Assembly (NCBI GenBank): GCA_004802725.1 | Contig: SGPM01000121.1 | Location: 618-64,617 of the forward strand | From: Antrodiella citrinella | Lineage: Eukaryota; Basidiomycota; Agaricomycetes; Polyporales; Steccherinaceae | DNA: 64,000 nt | Direction: 5' to 3' | Shown: positions 11,357 to 23,604 of the stretch, piece by piece | How the letters are laid out: each line of letters begins with the position of its first letter | Numbering within the stretch: the stretch's first letter is position 1 | The notes under the pieces: generated by a model | Database searches by the model: none | What the model was told of the DNA's origin: nothing | Seen by the model: only the letters and a program-made list of their open reading frames with translations | Program-made: the position numbers and the translations under genes

Positions 11357-12839
11357 ACTGTCCGATCTTTCACAGATGGTGTCGAGCTCGGGCGAAAAGA
11401 GACACAAAAGAGGCGCCATAACTTTGCGGCAAGTAGCCACGTGGCGGACCTCCAATTTACAATCGTTGGTTCGGAGCTGTTCGGAGGCCAGGTCACGGTC
11501 AAGCTGCGACTTCTTGTTCATTAACGTTCATTAACGTTCATTCTCCACTGCTATGTGATAGAAACAAGTCGCCACTATCTGCATAGGTCTATTGTGAATG
11601 CCTACCGGTACGTCGATAAGTTTGTGGGAAGGCCATGAATGCACCTGACATACAACGTTGATTCTTAGCGAAGTTAGCGTGCACCATCTAGCCACGTATT
11701 TTTGCACCTCACAACGAGATGTATATGTATATCTCTCTTCGCAGGCGGGAGGCCCATCTGCATGTGTGATGCATGCTTCTCAAAAACTTTCATCTCCGTG
11801 AAACAGATACAACCGGCGGCCATCGAATTCTCTTTTTAACGTTTGTCCGAAATTCGAATTCTCGCCGCAGCAGGTGTACGTAGCGCGTAGCGCGGAATTG
11901 CGACGCAAGACGCTGCAGATACACTGCCAAATGCGCGTCCGAGGACGATGATAAGTGAGCGGTTGAGCGTGGCGTAGTCACTAGTGTCAAGCAGCCCTGT
12001 TTGACCTCCCTTGGCTGGCAGAGCAATACTCAGTCCACATGGTCGAATGTCGGGCATTCTCTGTCGCCGACGTCTGCGAGAGTTCACAGGAGTATATCCG
12101 TCAGTTGCAGGACTTCGTCAACGGAGGGAACTTGCGGTGTGTCCCTCGTCATTTCACATTCGCGAAGACTTACAACTGCTTGCCACTGTTTCAATTTTCC
12201 ATACATGCACTGGTGCATACCGTCAATGTTCCATTCCGAATGCAATTCCGTCAAATCTACCGGATTGTTGTTTGGCCCTCTGTTGTTGGGCGCCGGCCAA
12301 ACTTGGTATCGGAGTGGTCCGGGATGTTGTGTGTGCCATCGTCAGGAATCTCCCGGTATGTTCGTGGCAACCTAAGTTTGTACACCTTTCCCAGTGGCGC
12401 NCAGTGATCCGCGAACCATTNATGCTTTTGCTTTCCAAACCTCCAAACCAATTCAATCTAGTATAAACACCGTTCTGTTAGCGCTCGGATCCACCACGGG
12501 CTAGGCCACTCCACCAGAAGCCATTCAAAATCATTGACTTCNGTGACACCATCTTCCTTTTGGTGAACCCGTTACATCGATGGCGTTGACGCGCTCTGAC
12601 AGGCTCTGGCGATGTTTTCAATACTCGTCGCTGAGTAAGCTCGCGGAAGAGATAATGCTCCGTGGTCACCGCTGGACCCGCTCAAACACGCACCGCAGTC
12701 ACTCGGAGAAGTCAGGCTGAAGCCTTCCATATTATCTGTAAGGCGTTGAAGTCATTCGAAATCTTCGTTCACATCACCGAAGATCTTGTCTTTTTTAAGT
12801 GTACGTGTGTCTTGTCTTCAATATGTTCAGGCTCTCACG
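11357..12839 (-). other. Gene-poor stretch upstream of the SUZ gene
   Basis: I see no coding region I can support. A 10-nt unit (cattaacgtt) repeats 2.4 times at 11519-11542. Short open frames on both strands, such as those at 12000-12470, have no recognisable motif or splice logic. Ns begin at about 12400. The first few hundred bases presumably hold the promoter of the SUZ gene. Confidence 0.5.
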
Positions 12840-13560
12840 AACACGTCGACGTAAACCATAGCTTNGAAAATTGTGGTCTCGTACCCGCCGCGGATTCACA
12901 CTGTACAATCAAATGCGGTGGTTGGGTGCGATTTCCGTCTGGTTTCGAGACCAGAAAATTGTCTGAAGAGANTCGCGTGAGTTGTGTCTACAGATCGCCA
13001 CTCTTNAGATCTNACAGGAATTGCGAATAGTATCTTGAGCCTTTCAACGGGAAACACATCTTCCACGGCGTCCAAGCGACGCGAACANGTTGTCGTCCAT
13101 GGATCCGGACACATTGACAATGTCAATGACATGGGAATCTATGTNTGATTTCGTGTGATCGCGTCTCAACCCGGGGAACAATGGTCGGTGACAATATGGA
13201 ATTCGGTGTGANGTCATGGGTGATTCTTCTTGAACGACGAACATTAACGGTCGAGAACGTACATGAATACCTGCGCCATCGTGACCTCTACAATCTTGTA
13301 TACCGCCTGTAAGACCTCCGATCGCGGACGTAGTGGCCCGAGTCCACTTTGACATTTGACAAGCGCTACGGAATGGCNATCTTCCAACNNGAGGTCAGTN
13401 ACAGAAACAACAGAGAANCTGCTTCCATCATGTTGTTCCAACTCTTGCCCGGAATATTGATGCTCGACACAANNCTGCGTTGAAGCCGCACCTTTCGTAC
13501 ATNATTCGTGTTATCTCTATCGATATCCGACTTACTGTTGGTNGGGCTTGCGACAGGCAC
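12840..13560 (-). pseudogene. F-box-family-like protein relic
   Basis: The reverse strand carries a stretch typical of a large Agaricomycete F-box-like family: VIDIVNVSGSMDDN, then a one-base frame change, then DAVEDVFPVERLKILFAIP, EWRSVDTTHA and LFRQFSGLE at about 12950-13140. These proteins use such leucine-patterned repeats to recruit targets to SCF ubiquitin ligases. The frame break coincides with GG at 13072-13073; one G fewer would join ASL to DAVEDVF. Many Ns, further stops on both sides and no visible F-box argue for a decayed or badly sequenced gene. The family assignment is from remembered sequence pattern, not a search. Confidence 0.45.
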
Positions 13561-16371
13561 GCGATGGTTTTATTCTTGGGCAGTNTTCTCGATCGCTATG
13601 CCTGAGAAATTTGTACTTGAACGAGCTATAACATGAGGCNCGTTACATTTGAANTTTCTCTTGCATTCTCGTCGGAAAATCTTCNTGATAAGTNCCACAA
13701 TTCNAATCGTNACCTTGCAAAATGTCTGACAGTGACACCGCAATTTGGAGTCGCATGAGCATTCGTCTTTCTGCATGACCATATCACGGTCCGCCCGGGT
13801 CAATAACCCAGCCCCACTAGTCATATGTACGCGAACTTGTATTGGTCTTGCACGCTAGCGCTGTGGTTACCGTCGATCGTAGCCTCCGACAATACCGGAA
13901 GTTGACTATTGCAGTACGGAAGACATGTGTACATGGCATGTGTGTATGGCGTTCTATATGCGTCTGCGTCGGTTGCGGAATCCTCGGACTAATTTATGAA
14001 TTCAAGGTGCGGACGTCGAGACTTTGCCACACATGTACACTGCAATAGGATCTGTGACATGAACGGATTTGCGCGCCACAATTTCATTTCCGACTTTTGC
14101 TGTAAAGGCGGACCGCCTGATTGCCCAAGGACGATCTTGAGTCTCACAGACATGTTTGAACCAGGTGTTCGCTAATCTAGTCAGCTCATGCAAGATCGTG
14201 GGGCAAACCTCGATGGAAGGCTATCTATCCTTGAATCTTACTCCATCCTCAGCTGTCCTCGGATACTTATCATTTCTGACGCCTTGCGGCTGATGTTTGC
14301 GGTTCGAGATCCCTTAGGGCCTGTTCGGATGCTCCAAGGTCTGCGTCGAAGTCGAACTACCAGCCAAATTGGCGTGAGAGTCTAAGTTCGCTTCAAACAT
14401 TGAGTTCACTATCAAGTTTATGAGGCCCTCCTGGACGCTATCGCCTTAGTTCGAGTTAGACCGAGCGTCCGAAAGTCAGACCTTAGGCCTTAGGCCTTAC
14501 TGACAGCACTGCGTCTCTAGAATTCCGACACCATCTACTGATCTGAGGATCGTCCGCAGGAACGATCATTGCGGTACAGTTCTGAGGTAAGTATACCCCG
14601 GCGTACGGGGTTCCTAAGCTGATTCAGGAAATCTCAAGGACGTCGAATCAACTTGGCGCGACTATACTGCACACAGATGTGCACAGCAAAACCGAGCACA
14701 TGGCGTCACAATACTGGTGTGATGTCTTCTGTTGTTCTAAGGCTTGTCGTCCGTCGAGTCAAGTGTACATATGTTCCGATGGAATTTTGTTTCCTATCTA
14801 CCATGCATATATACCACCTTTAGACCTCCCTGACATCCTGACGAATACGTTGTCACGCCAGAAATGGAAATCGACGTCGGTATTGGACTGTATTGGAGCG
14901 ATCAAATATAGCCGGAAGCTGGATCTGATGCGGCAGATTACCTGGAGAGTCGAGAGTGCATATGAACGTTTGAACACTCGGGACCGAAGTGTACTCTACG
15001 TGTATGATATCCACCACACGAGGTTGACGAGATGGTATTAGTGCGTATGGCAGCTCAATCTGCAGGTGGCAAAGCATTGGCAGGCGGTTTGTGTCGCCTA
15101 CACTGGAAAAAAAAAACTATCTACAACGCAAAAGCACTATGCAAGCTTGCATTCTGGCAAGAAATCATCCGCATTGATGAATGTGTCGATGTACTAGATA
15201 GACCATGATAATAATGCAACCATTGTTTTAACAACCATATCGCTGGGCATCGATATGCCGCTGGGCGAACGCCAAGGAACGGACAAGCCTAGTTGGACTC
15301 GGAGAAAGGCCGACGTGAACCACATGGTGCATGATATCAATGACGTCACAGAATGGCAAGCGGGGGCTACTGTGGGCGAACATCGCAAAGCCGATTTCTG
15401 GCGATCCATACGCAAGGACATATCTTGGTGACGTTCTATTTAGACCGTCTCAGGGTTATGCCCCTTGTGAAGGATTCCCGGCGGAAGAGCTACGGTGGCA
15501 AGACATTGAATGCCGTGACCTTCTCGTGATGGAAGATGTTGTCGACGACAATTGTTGAACCTGACCGGGACAACATGGGAGAGTCATGCTGTTTGCAGTT
15601 AGAGTTTATGCGAAGCGATCTTCACGTGAACATGAGCGGAGTACATCTGCAATGATGACCACAGCTAAAAGCGTCTCGTACTGCCCACATCTTTGAGACG
15701 TTCTGTTTCTGTCCCTTGCAGTCGTCGACTCATCGATATTGCTGTCTTCACCCATCTCAAACCGAACAGACCGAACCGGCACCCGAAGCTGTTGCTGCGG
15801 CCGAAGACGGCATCCTGACGCAGGATTGTCGATCACGATCATTGTACGGCTCCGAACGTCGGCGACGGAATCTGAAAGTCCAAAGAGGTCTCAGATCACT
15901 CAGCCGCTCACGGACTGGTTTTCCAGTTGTCCCCTCCAGTTGGAAAGCAAATTTACATCTGGCGCATTCCGGAACGACGGTCTCGGTGCTCCCACCGTCG
16001 ACTGCAGATTTTACCCGGTCCTTACGTAGGAATAATACGGACGGGACATCGGCCTGGTCGGCGTCCTTTCAGCGTAGTTCGGAGCGTTTTCAGGAGCCCG
16101 CCACCTCGACTTAGGTCCGTGCTACTTGGACACCGGCGAAACCCTGCAAAACCAGAACGTGCATTTTCTTCCGCGCATCCTCCTCTTCCGCGCCGAGCCT
16201 CCGTAAAATTTAGCATCATCACGACGGTTAGTCAAATACACCTTTCCGGCTTACTTCATCCTCTAACTGATCCTTTCTCCAATCAACCTTTCTTTCCTCG
16301 ACGTCGGGCTTTCCTCCTCTTGCTTCTACGGTCACTACCTCGCGCCCTGTTGTTGGCTTGTTACGCTCCTG
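13561..16371. other. Intergenic region before the Zn2Cys6 gene
   Basis: No gene here is convincing. Two plus-strand frames stand out, at 14679-15041 (120 codons, with IYHAYIPPLDLPDILTN) and 15331-15558, but I recognise neither and neither has clear splice partners. An imperfect inverted repeat lies at 14324-14473 and a run of ten A at about 15105-15114. From about 16140 the plus strand becomes CT-rich, as expected of a basidiomycete promoter and 5' leader for the transcription factor starting at 16372. Confidence 0.5.
14324..14473. repeat. Imperfect inverted repeat, possible small transposon remnant
   Basis: Left-arm blocks ttcggatgctc (14324-14334), ggtct (14338-14342) and gtcgaacta (14351-14359) recur in inverted order on the right as tagttcgag (14448-14456), agacc (14458-14462) and gagcgtccgaa (14463-14473). 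Most block positions match but the spacing differs. The outer sequence GGGCCTGTTCGGA recalls some hAT-type ends. No target-site duplication was found, so this is tentative. Confidence 0.3.
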
Positions 16372-19300
16372 ATGACTTACTCGGATAATTACAATTCACG
16401 CTACCCCTACTTCGAACAGGTGCCGAAGCAGAACTACACGCAGCCTGACTACCTCCCGCAGACGGTCCCTGTTAAACTAGAAGCCCACGACCCCCCTAGT
16501 CTCCATTCTACCTTGCAATATCCTCAACAATCACTCGCACAATTTAGCCGAAAACCGTCTGTGCCGCTGTATCGTTTTGGAAACTCTGGTGACGCGAGTC
16601 CCTCTTCCAGCACTCCTGCTTCTTCTTTCACCTTTATGTCATCACACGCCTGGCCACCATTATCCTCTGCTGCTCCAGGCAGCTCTTCCACGTACCCGCA
16701 TCAACAGCAGCAGCAGTATGCCCCCGACCGGATACATGGATATTCAATGCATCCGCCCGTCAATAGCCACTCACATTCTCAACCACAACAAATGTCACTG
16801 GCAGACGATTACGATGACGGAGAAGATGACGGGACTCAGTGATCTCCCTTCAGCAGGGGGGCTAGGTGGGCTGAGTTCCTACGGCTCAGGGTTTGGTACT
16901 TCAGAAGCACAAGGTTCAGGCAAAGGGGACAAGCAGGTCCGCAGACGCAGTAGCAAAGCTTGCGATCAGTGTCGGAAGTCCAAGTGTAAGTGCGAGCGGT
17001 CGAATCCTCAAGAGCCGTGCAGGAACTGCGTCATGTTGGGAACAGGTATGTCTCCGAGGCTACGCCGAGTCTCGCTAGTTGTGATAGCTCTCTAATGATT
17101 TGCAGCTTGCACTTTTCTTGGACCATCTCGCAAGCGCGGACCACCTAAGGGGTACATCGACGCTATCGAAGCTAGGCTACATCAAACCGAAGCCCTCATA
17201 GGAATTCTACTGTCTAGTAGAGACAGCCGTGCAATGTCTTTATTGGATGACTTGCGAGAGGTGAGCACTGTCCCATGTTTCTCAGTGTCGTGTGCCCATT
17301 CTCCGCATACCATGACCAACACGGATGCGGCTGTACAGTCCCTTGACGTGCTGTTCCACCGCATTTGTAGTGCCTGTTTATTTACCAGGAAGTTCACGCG
17401 CCTTCTTCGCAGGATCCCACTGCCCGAGACATTATCAACCGCGTAGACCATGGAACATATGGATACAAAGGTAGAATGAAGTCTTTAGAACCTCCCGCGT
17501 CGGCAAAGATACGGCCTCCCAAGGACGATTTGGACTCCAGTGCCCCAACCCTACCACCTACCCAGTATGTGCGATTCACGCTCCTGATATAGCTTCACAC
17601 TGACAATCGTTCTTCTATCTACGCATCTGTCTGCTACATTATCTCGTCGTGCAGTCCATCTGGTGAATGGCAGGACCACGTTATCTCCCACCTGAACTCC
17701 ATTGCGGCAGACCGCAACACGCTGGTGGGTGACGAAGAACCGGAGCTCTCGACAGTATCACGTCGCTCAGATGGCGGAGCGGTATCGGGCAGCGTGCCTC
17801 CAGAAACGTCTTCGACGGTCTACCCACCCCGCCTACACTCGGAAGATGAACCTGATAAACCGCGTCTCACTAAGCGACCTACTCTGACACTCCAGCCTCC
17901 TGTGTCAAATCCCGCTCCAGGACCGAGTTCATCCCTTCTCACGCCGTTTTCCGCTACAACCGCCGACCGATCCGATTCGGACCAGATCCAGTCGTCTGCT
18001 CGAAGGCTGCGCAGGCGTGTGGACGCTCCCGAGGATGGGGTCCATTCTCGTCGTGGCTCTTTGGCGCAAAATGGAAAACCACACTCTCCGTCTTCCCTAT
18101 CCGGTTCCAACAGATCACGGTCTCCTGTTCAATACGCTCACCCACCAATACATCCTGCTCTTCTCAACTCAAAGCTGTCCAAAGCTTCCCTTCGAAATAG
18201 CGTACATTCGCTTGATGTGGACGGGTTTGCAGAGGTGGAACCGGCCGCTGCAGAGGAGAACGACGGATCCGGTGAAGATGAACTTGCACTTGCAGTAGGG
18301 CAACTTAGTATCAACGAGGATGAACAGGTGCGATATCATGGCAAAGCAAGTGGTTTGCATCTACTGGGGGCTAGTGACCGCGGGGACGACAGAGTTGAGG
18401 GCGGGATATGGTTCGTTTGTTCCAATTTTAGCACGGAATTTAGCTGACCTGCGTGTATAGGCGATTCCCGGGAGCTCGTGTCTGGCCACCGTTGCCGCCC
18501 GGTGTGAGCAAGTCGAAGAGGACGAATACCGAGATTGATTGGGTAGGCTTCCTTCCGGCGATGGCAGAGCAAGAATACCTCCTGGAGATCTACTGGGTCT
18601 ATGTACATCCGGCTCTACCGATCATCCACAAGAGTACATTCATGGAATCGTTCCGAGACATGTGAGTACGATGCGCGTCGCGGCCCTAATTCAAATTGAC
18701 CGTAGGCTGTTACAGAAACATGCGGCCTGAGACTGCAAATACGCCGGACTCGCAGTATTCTGGCACGTCATCGTCTTCTAGCACGAAACAGCAAAGGATT
18801 CCCACCATTCTCCTACTTGCTATGTTTTCCATCGCCTCCCGATATACCAATGTGTCAGCCGGCGAGATACCACCGCCAGAGGCTGGCTCCATGTGGGCAG
18901 CTGGCGACTCGTATCTGGAGAGCGCGAAGAAAATTCTGGACAGTACGTACGCTCATTCACGGCCCGGTACTCTGCAAGCCTTGCTCTTGATGGGCTACCG
19001 GGAAGTTGGTATTGGCGCGATGGCACAAGCTTGGCTGTACATCGGAATGGCCGTCCGAATGGCGCAGGATATGGGACTGCACAAGAGCGCGGATAAATGG
19101 GTCAATGTAGGCAAGATATTGTTCACACCCGATGAGCTACAGGAGCGGCGTAGGATCTGGTACGGCTGCGTTGTCATGGACAAATATGTATCATCGTATA
19201 TCGGTATGTTCACAACTTTATCTCCCGCAATATGCCTAAGCTGATCGTGTTGTCGATAGGTCGGCCCGTGGCGATCTTTGAGAATGATTTCGACACGGAG

Positions 19301-20937
19301 TTACCTGACATTGACCAGGTATGCCCTGACGTTTTTGTTCCGTGCGCGTTTACTCATTGTCTTACAGCCCGACGAGCATGAGACGTGGACCCCACATCCG
19401 TCTCTTCCCACCCTTGAAGACCCTTCAGAATTCCATCCTCAAGTAGTCCCATCCGCTACCTCAAATGCTATCTCTTGCTTTAATGAATTTGCAAAGCTAT
19501 GTAAGTGTGCTCATACGAATGACCTGCGATCGTATCTGACTTCCCTCCGATTATAGCTATTATATTGAGCATGATTGTTCAGATCATGTATCCTATCCGC
19601 CGACACGTTTTCCGTTCCAGCGAGTATGTTCGTCTCGAGAAGTTACTCGACAAATGGTACTACGAGCTACCCGACCATCTTCAATTCGATCCCGCTTCAT
19701 CGAAAGAGAGCACGCTGCCACCGCATGGCCTTACACTTCATATGCATTATTGGTGTACAGTCTTGTTGCTGCATCGTCCCTTGTGAGTGCCGCTTTCTTT
19801 CTCGTGCAAACCTCATTTTAATCGCTTTCTACAGCATTCGACATGCTTCTGAATCGGGCGAACGATCGTAAGTCTCCACGCTTACGAGGCGGAGTCTAGG
19901 ATATTGACATTCACTCAGGCCTACCAAAGAACACGATGTTCGCGAGACCTCTCGTAAAGCTTATGATCTTTGTGCACAAGCCGCGAATCATATCTCATCC
20001 ATCGGTAATTCATTAGAATATTTTCATTCGAATGTATTACTCAACGTTTAGGCAGTGTTCATATATATTCAGAAGCACTGCCCCAGACGGGCTTCCGTGT
20101 TCCTTTCATATTATGTCTTCACAGCTGCCATCATGCATGTGGCAACGTGTACGTCCCGCTTTATCTTTCCGGATTTCTGATACTCATTCATCGATTCCTA
20201 GTGAAATCCTATCCGGATGATCCTCAAGCAGGTCTTGGTTTACACAGATGTATGGACATTTTGCACAGGATGCAGAGCATTTGGCCCAGTGCCTGGCGAG
20301 CATACCAGTTGATTCAAGGGTCCAAAGTCCATCCGCAAGACCTTCGTGCATCGGTGTCGCCGTCCGGCTTGGACCGACGCAAACGAAGCGCAGATCACGC
20401 TCTTGAGCAGCACCAAGCACCTCTCCCGGAACCCTTGTATCGTGACTCGCAAGGTTATGCGCGGCCTCCCAGCTCTGCTCATCCCCAGCAGGCTTACCCT
20501 ATTAGACTCGATATATCTCCAGTGGAGCCTCCCACATTCTTCCCGCCTTTTGAGCGATGGGGTCCTGATGGTACTCCTATGGGCAATTTCTCGGGTGGCA
20601 CTCTGACCACGTCAGTTCTGCCTCAACAATTCAGCACAGGCTTCGACGCGCGCACTCGGGGACACTCAGACAGATCTGCGCAACGATTCCCTCAGTACTG
20701 GAACGACTACTCTGCTATTGGTCAAATAGAGTCAGCGTACACTGTGCCCCCAAGCGAAATGGTGCCGTCGCACTCCGGCTCTGCTCCTTCACGTGGTTCT
20801 CAACAGGGTGTCGTGTATCCACAGGACCAGTTTCTAGTGTTTAGTGAGTTCCTAATATCTTGTACTTGTTCCAACTGCAATTCACCGGACTCGGACTCTC
20901 TCTCCCAGATAACATGCCGCCCGGTGGCCAATCATAG
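16372..20937 (+). CDS. Zn2Cys6 fungal transcription factor with Fungal_trans domain
   Basis: A nuclear DNA-binding regulator. After a Gln/Ser/Pro-rich N-terminus comes the binuclear zinc cluster ACDQCRKSKCKCER...CRNC...TACTF near 16955-17115, then the linker KRGPPKGYIDAIEARLHQ. A long disordered middle follows. The Fungal_trans domain starts at the WPPLPPG/EIDWVGFLPAM exon and includes YWVYVHPALPIIHKSTF (about 18590-18650), LLLAMFSIASRY, MAQAWLYIGMAVRMAQDMGL, RRIWYGCVVMDKY and GRPVAIFENDFDTELP. A dozen or so short introns are needed. I place the stop at 20937 by splicing a final intron (20842-20910) to give FNNMPPGGQS. Near 16831-16833 the frame breaks: one G fewer in GGG would read EDDGLSDLP. 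A 46-nt intron at 16759-16804 or a start at 16814 are alternatives. Target genes are unknown. Confidence 0.85.
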
Positions 20938-20992
20938 GATTATTCCCTGCTATTGGAGCTCTCTTGCTTATCAGTTCCTAGATTATCGCTCT

Positions 20993-21020
20993 GTTCACCT
21001 ATCTCAGTTCACCTATCTCA
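20993..21020. repeat. 14-nt direct tandem repeat, two copies
   Basis: The unit gttcacctatctca occurs twice without a spacer, about 55 bases past the inferred stop of the transcription factor gene, in what should be its 3' UTR. Probably replication slippage. Confidence 0.85.
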
Positions 21021-21197
21021 GTTCTTCCATCCTCTAATATTGTATCACATCTGTATTGGATCGCGCCGCTATGACATGTTGTATTTCTACGCGTAACACT
21101 CGTCGATCTCTTTAATTTTCTGCCGCCTGCCTCTTCCTCTCCTACCCGAAATTAAGTACCATAGTACCGGATGTATCGTACACTTATACCTCTACTA

Positions 21198-23277
21198 TTA
21201 TGGAGCGACTTGTTGCTCCTCTATTCCCGATTGCGGTGGATTCCAGACCATGATCGCTATACCAGGCGGATGCGCTGATATTCGCTCGGGCTCTTCATAG
21301 TCACAAAAGACGACGCCACAACTGGGAAGACCCAACATCTCCCACATGTCATACGCTGACTGCCTGCGCTACTAAGAATCAAATTTAAACATAGAGATAC
21401 GTCAAATAGACTTTTCTCGGACAATCAATTCAGCAGACAGACCTGTTTGACTGCTCGTCTGATCTGGCTGTATCTTGCACGTGCAGCGGCGCTATCAAGA
21501 TCTCTGCATTGCCGTACGACATTCGGGCTCTAAATTCAAACGAGCGGTTAGCAAGCCGTACCCAAGAGAAAGGAGACTCGCAATGTAGGTGCATACGGAC
21601 CTCAGGGGTGGATATATCTGAGGCAGCTGAACCGGACAGATGTGCAGGGGAACATTGTTTGCGCGAAGACGCGAGCTTTAATGCAGGACCACTTGCACTA
21701 GGCGACGATCGGTCGCTACTGGATGCACCGGCGAGCTGAGGATCAAAAGCTTGTCGGTGAGACTTGTTGGAAATGACGCGTGCTTGATTCGCAGGTGGAG
21801 GCGGAAGGTATGTGATGACCCGAGGTTTGGCTGTGGTATCTGCAACAGTCTTTCTTGGTGCCAGTATCGGCAGATGAAATCCACCAGATGTCTTGGGATG
21901 TCTGTTACGAGTTTCCGACCGTTTCTTCTTTCGTGATCCAAGAGTAGTCCACCCCGGGGATCCATCCGAGATGGGAGAAGAAATACGCCTTTCGGGCCTA
22001 GCGATAGGTTGCGTTGAAGGCTTGGGAATACGACGAGATGGCGCCGGCGACACTGGAAACAAGTTTTGCGGCTCATGTGGTCGGAGTACGGCTGGTAAAG
22101 GTTCCTGCATCTGGCGCTCAAATTGTAGGATTTCGGGACCAAATGGCGAGGAACCACGTCCTCTTTCTGGTCTTGCCGCCGGCAACGACCAGTCAAATTC
22201 GGGAGGTCCGCGCAGAGGAGAAGACACAAAAGTACGAAGTACAATTGGGGGAGAATGTCTCCGTACGGGACTGGATCGAGGACCTATAAGGCGCATATAG
22301 CGACTCCTGTTGCGGCTGCGCATGTTAGCATCATAGCGGTGTGGATCCGGATTAATGGCATCGGGACGACACGAGAGGTGTTGAGGCTGTTCATGCTGGG
22401 ACAACGCGTGAGTCGGACGCAAGTGATCTAGGTGCAGTGCAGTATTTTTTAGACTCAACAGCGTTCAATGAAAAAATGGCACATACTCTGGTCGGACACT
22501 CCGAATGAGGGTACACGCAAAGTCGACGTGGAAGTAGGTAGTTTAGGATGCGGAGATAGTTGCTCACCAGCAACAGGCCGGCTGGACGTACGGTTAGGTT
22601 GTGATTGGCACGTTGACGGTAAGTATTCGACTTGATGAGTGGGTGCAGACGCGTGAATCGATGTGGAAAGAGTATCAGAAAGCGTATCAGTAGTCGGCGC
22701 GTCAGACGGTCCAAGGTGAGCTGTCACAGAACAGAGAAAGCCGCATATAAGCACCCCAGAGAAGTACCGAAGCAGAATAAGCATTACTAGGGGCGATTTC
22801 AAGATCAACAGCATTTAAAGAAGGTGTGCAGACCTGCATATAGTCGGCAGATTGTTGATTACTAGAAGTTGGTTTTGAATTGGCTCGGATTCCGTTGGTA
22901 GTACTGGGAGCAATTCGCCTAGGTTTTGCAGGTGCAGGTGCAGGACGTAGTGCTTGAGTTTTGAAAGCATCCACTATACGACCGGCGGGCGGTTTCAACA
23001 AGGCTCTTGCATCTTTCGGAGAAGATGTCGGAGGCGGATCTGGACCCCGGGTCGATGCGTTGGCTTTGGCAATCGTCCAAGGATTCGCTTTGAAGACAGC
23101 TTGGTCTTGTCTCGAGGCGACATCAAGGTCTTTTAGGAGCAACGCATCTTCAGAGACGACAACTGTCTGTCTAGGTATGCTTGAAGGGTTGGATGGAGAT
23201 GGGCTCTGGCTATCTGGTTCGCTGTCATGGTGCAACGTCGACCAACGAAGGTCGTACGACCAGCTTGGGGATGCCAT
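21198..23277 (-). CDS. Hypothetical disordered protein with a conserved-looking C-terminal segment
   Basis: I do not recognise this gene. The first exon (MASPSWSYDLRWSTLHH) opens a Ser/Pro-rich disordered protein. Later exons carry basic patches such as GSRKKKRSE near 21915-21940, and a possible domain with HCESPFSWVRLANRSFEFRA near 21525-21585. Splicing over an intron at about 21370-21450 adds an exon with SAYDMWEMLGLPSCGVVFCD and HPPGIAIMVWNPP, ending at a stop at 21198-21200. This last exon is far less biased in composition than the rest and is probably a folded segment under constraint. Most introns in the middle (22300-22860) are only approximately placed. The gene is convergent with the transcription factor. 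Cellular role unknown. Confidence 0.55.
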
Positions 23278-23604
23278 TTTCCCGCAGAGTGTTGCTTCGA
23301 GATAGGTCTTTAGCGGTCGTCCAAAGATTTGAAAGAAAAGGTATAGAGTAGTGATGATAACGTTATGTAACCTCTTGGTAACCTCCCAGGCCAGGGTCCA
23401 GCCCAGAGAGCATTCAATTACTAGCGGAGATGGAATGTAAGGCCCGACAACAGCTCAAAACGCGATCACGTGTATTCTGAGTTTAAAAAAGCAGGCGCAG
23501 TTCCGAGTCGCCAATTGCTCAGACGACGCAACAGGGTATCTACGGCAGTGCAGATAAGTAAACAATAACTTGACGGAAATATATACTGCTGTACACAACA
23601 TCCT

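Noticed and set aside
14290..14320. GGTTCGAGATCCC resembling a tRNA T-arm
   Set aside because: No acceptor, D or anticodon stems could be paired upstream.
14679..15041. 120-codon plus-strand frame
   Set aside because: No recognisable domain, no convincing intron partners, and surrounded by non-coding-like sequence; kept only as a note in the intergenic entry.
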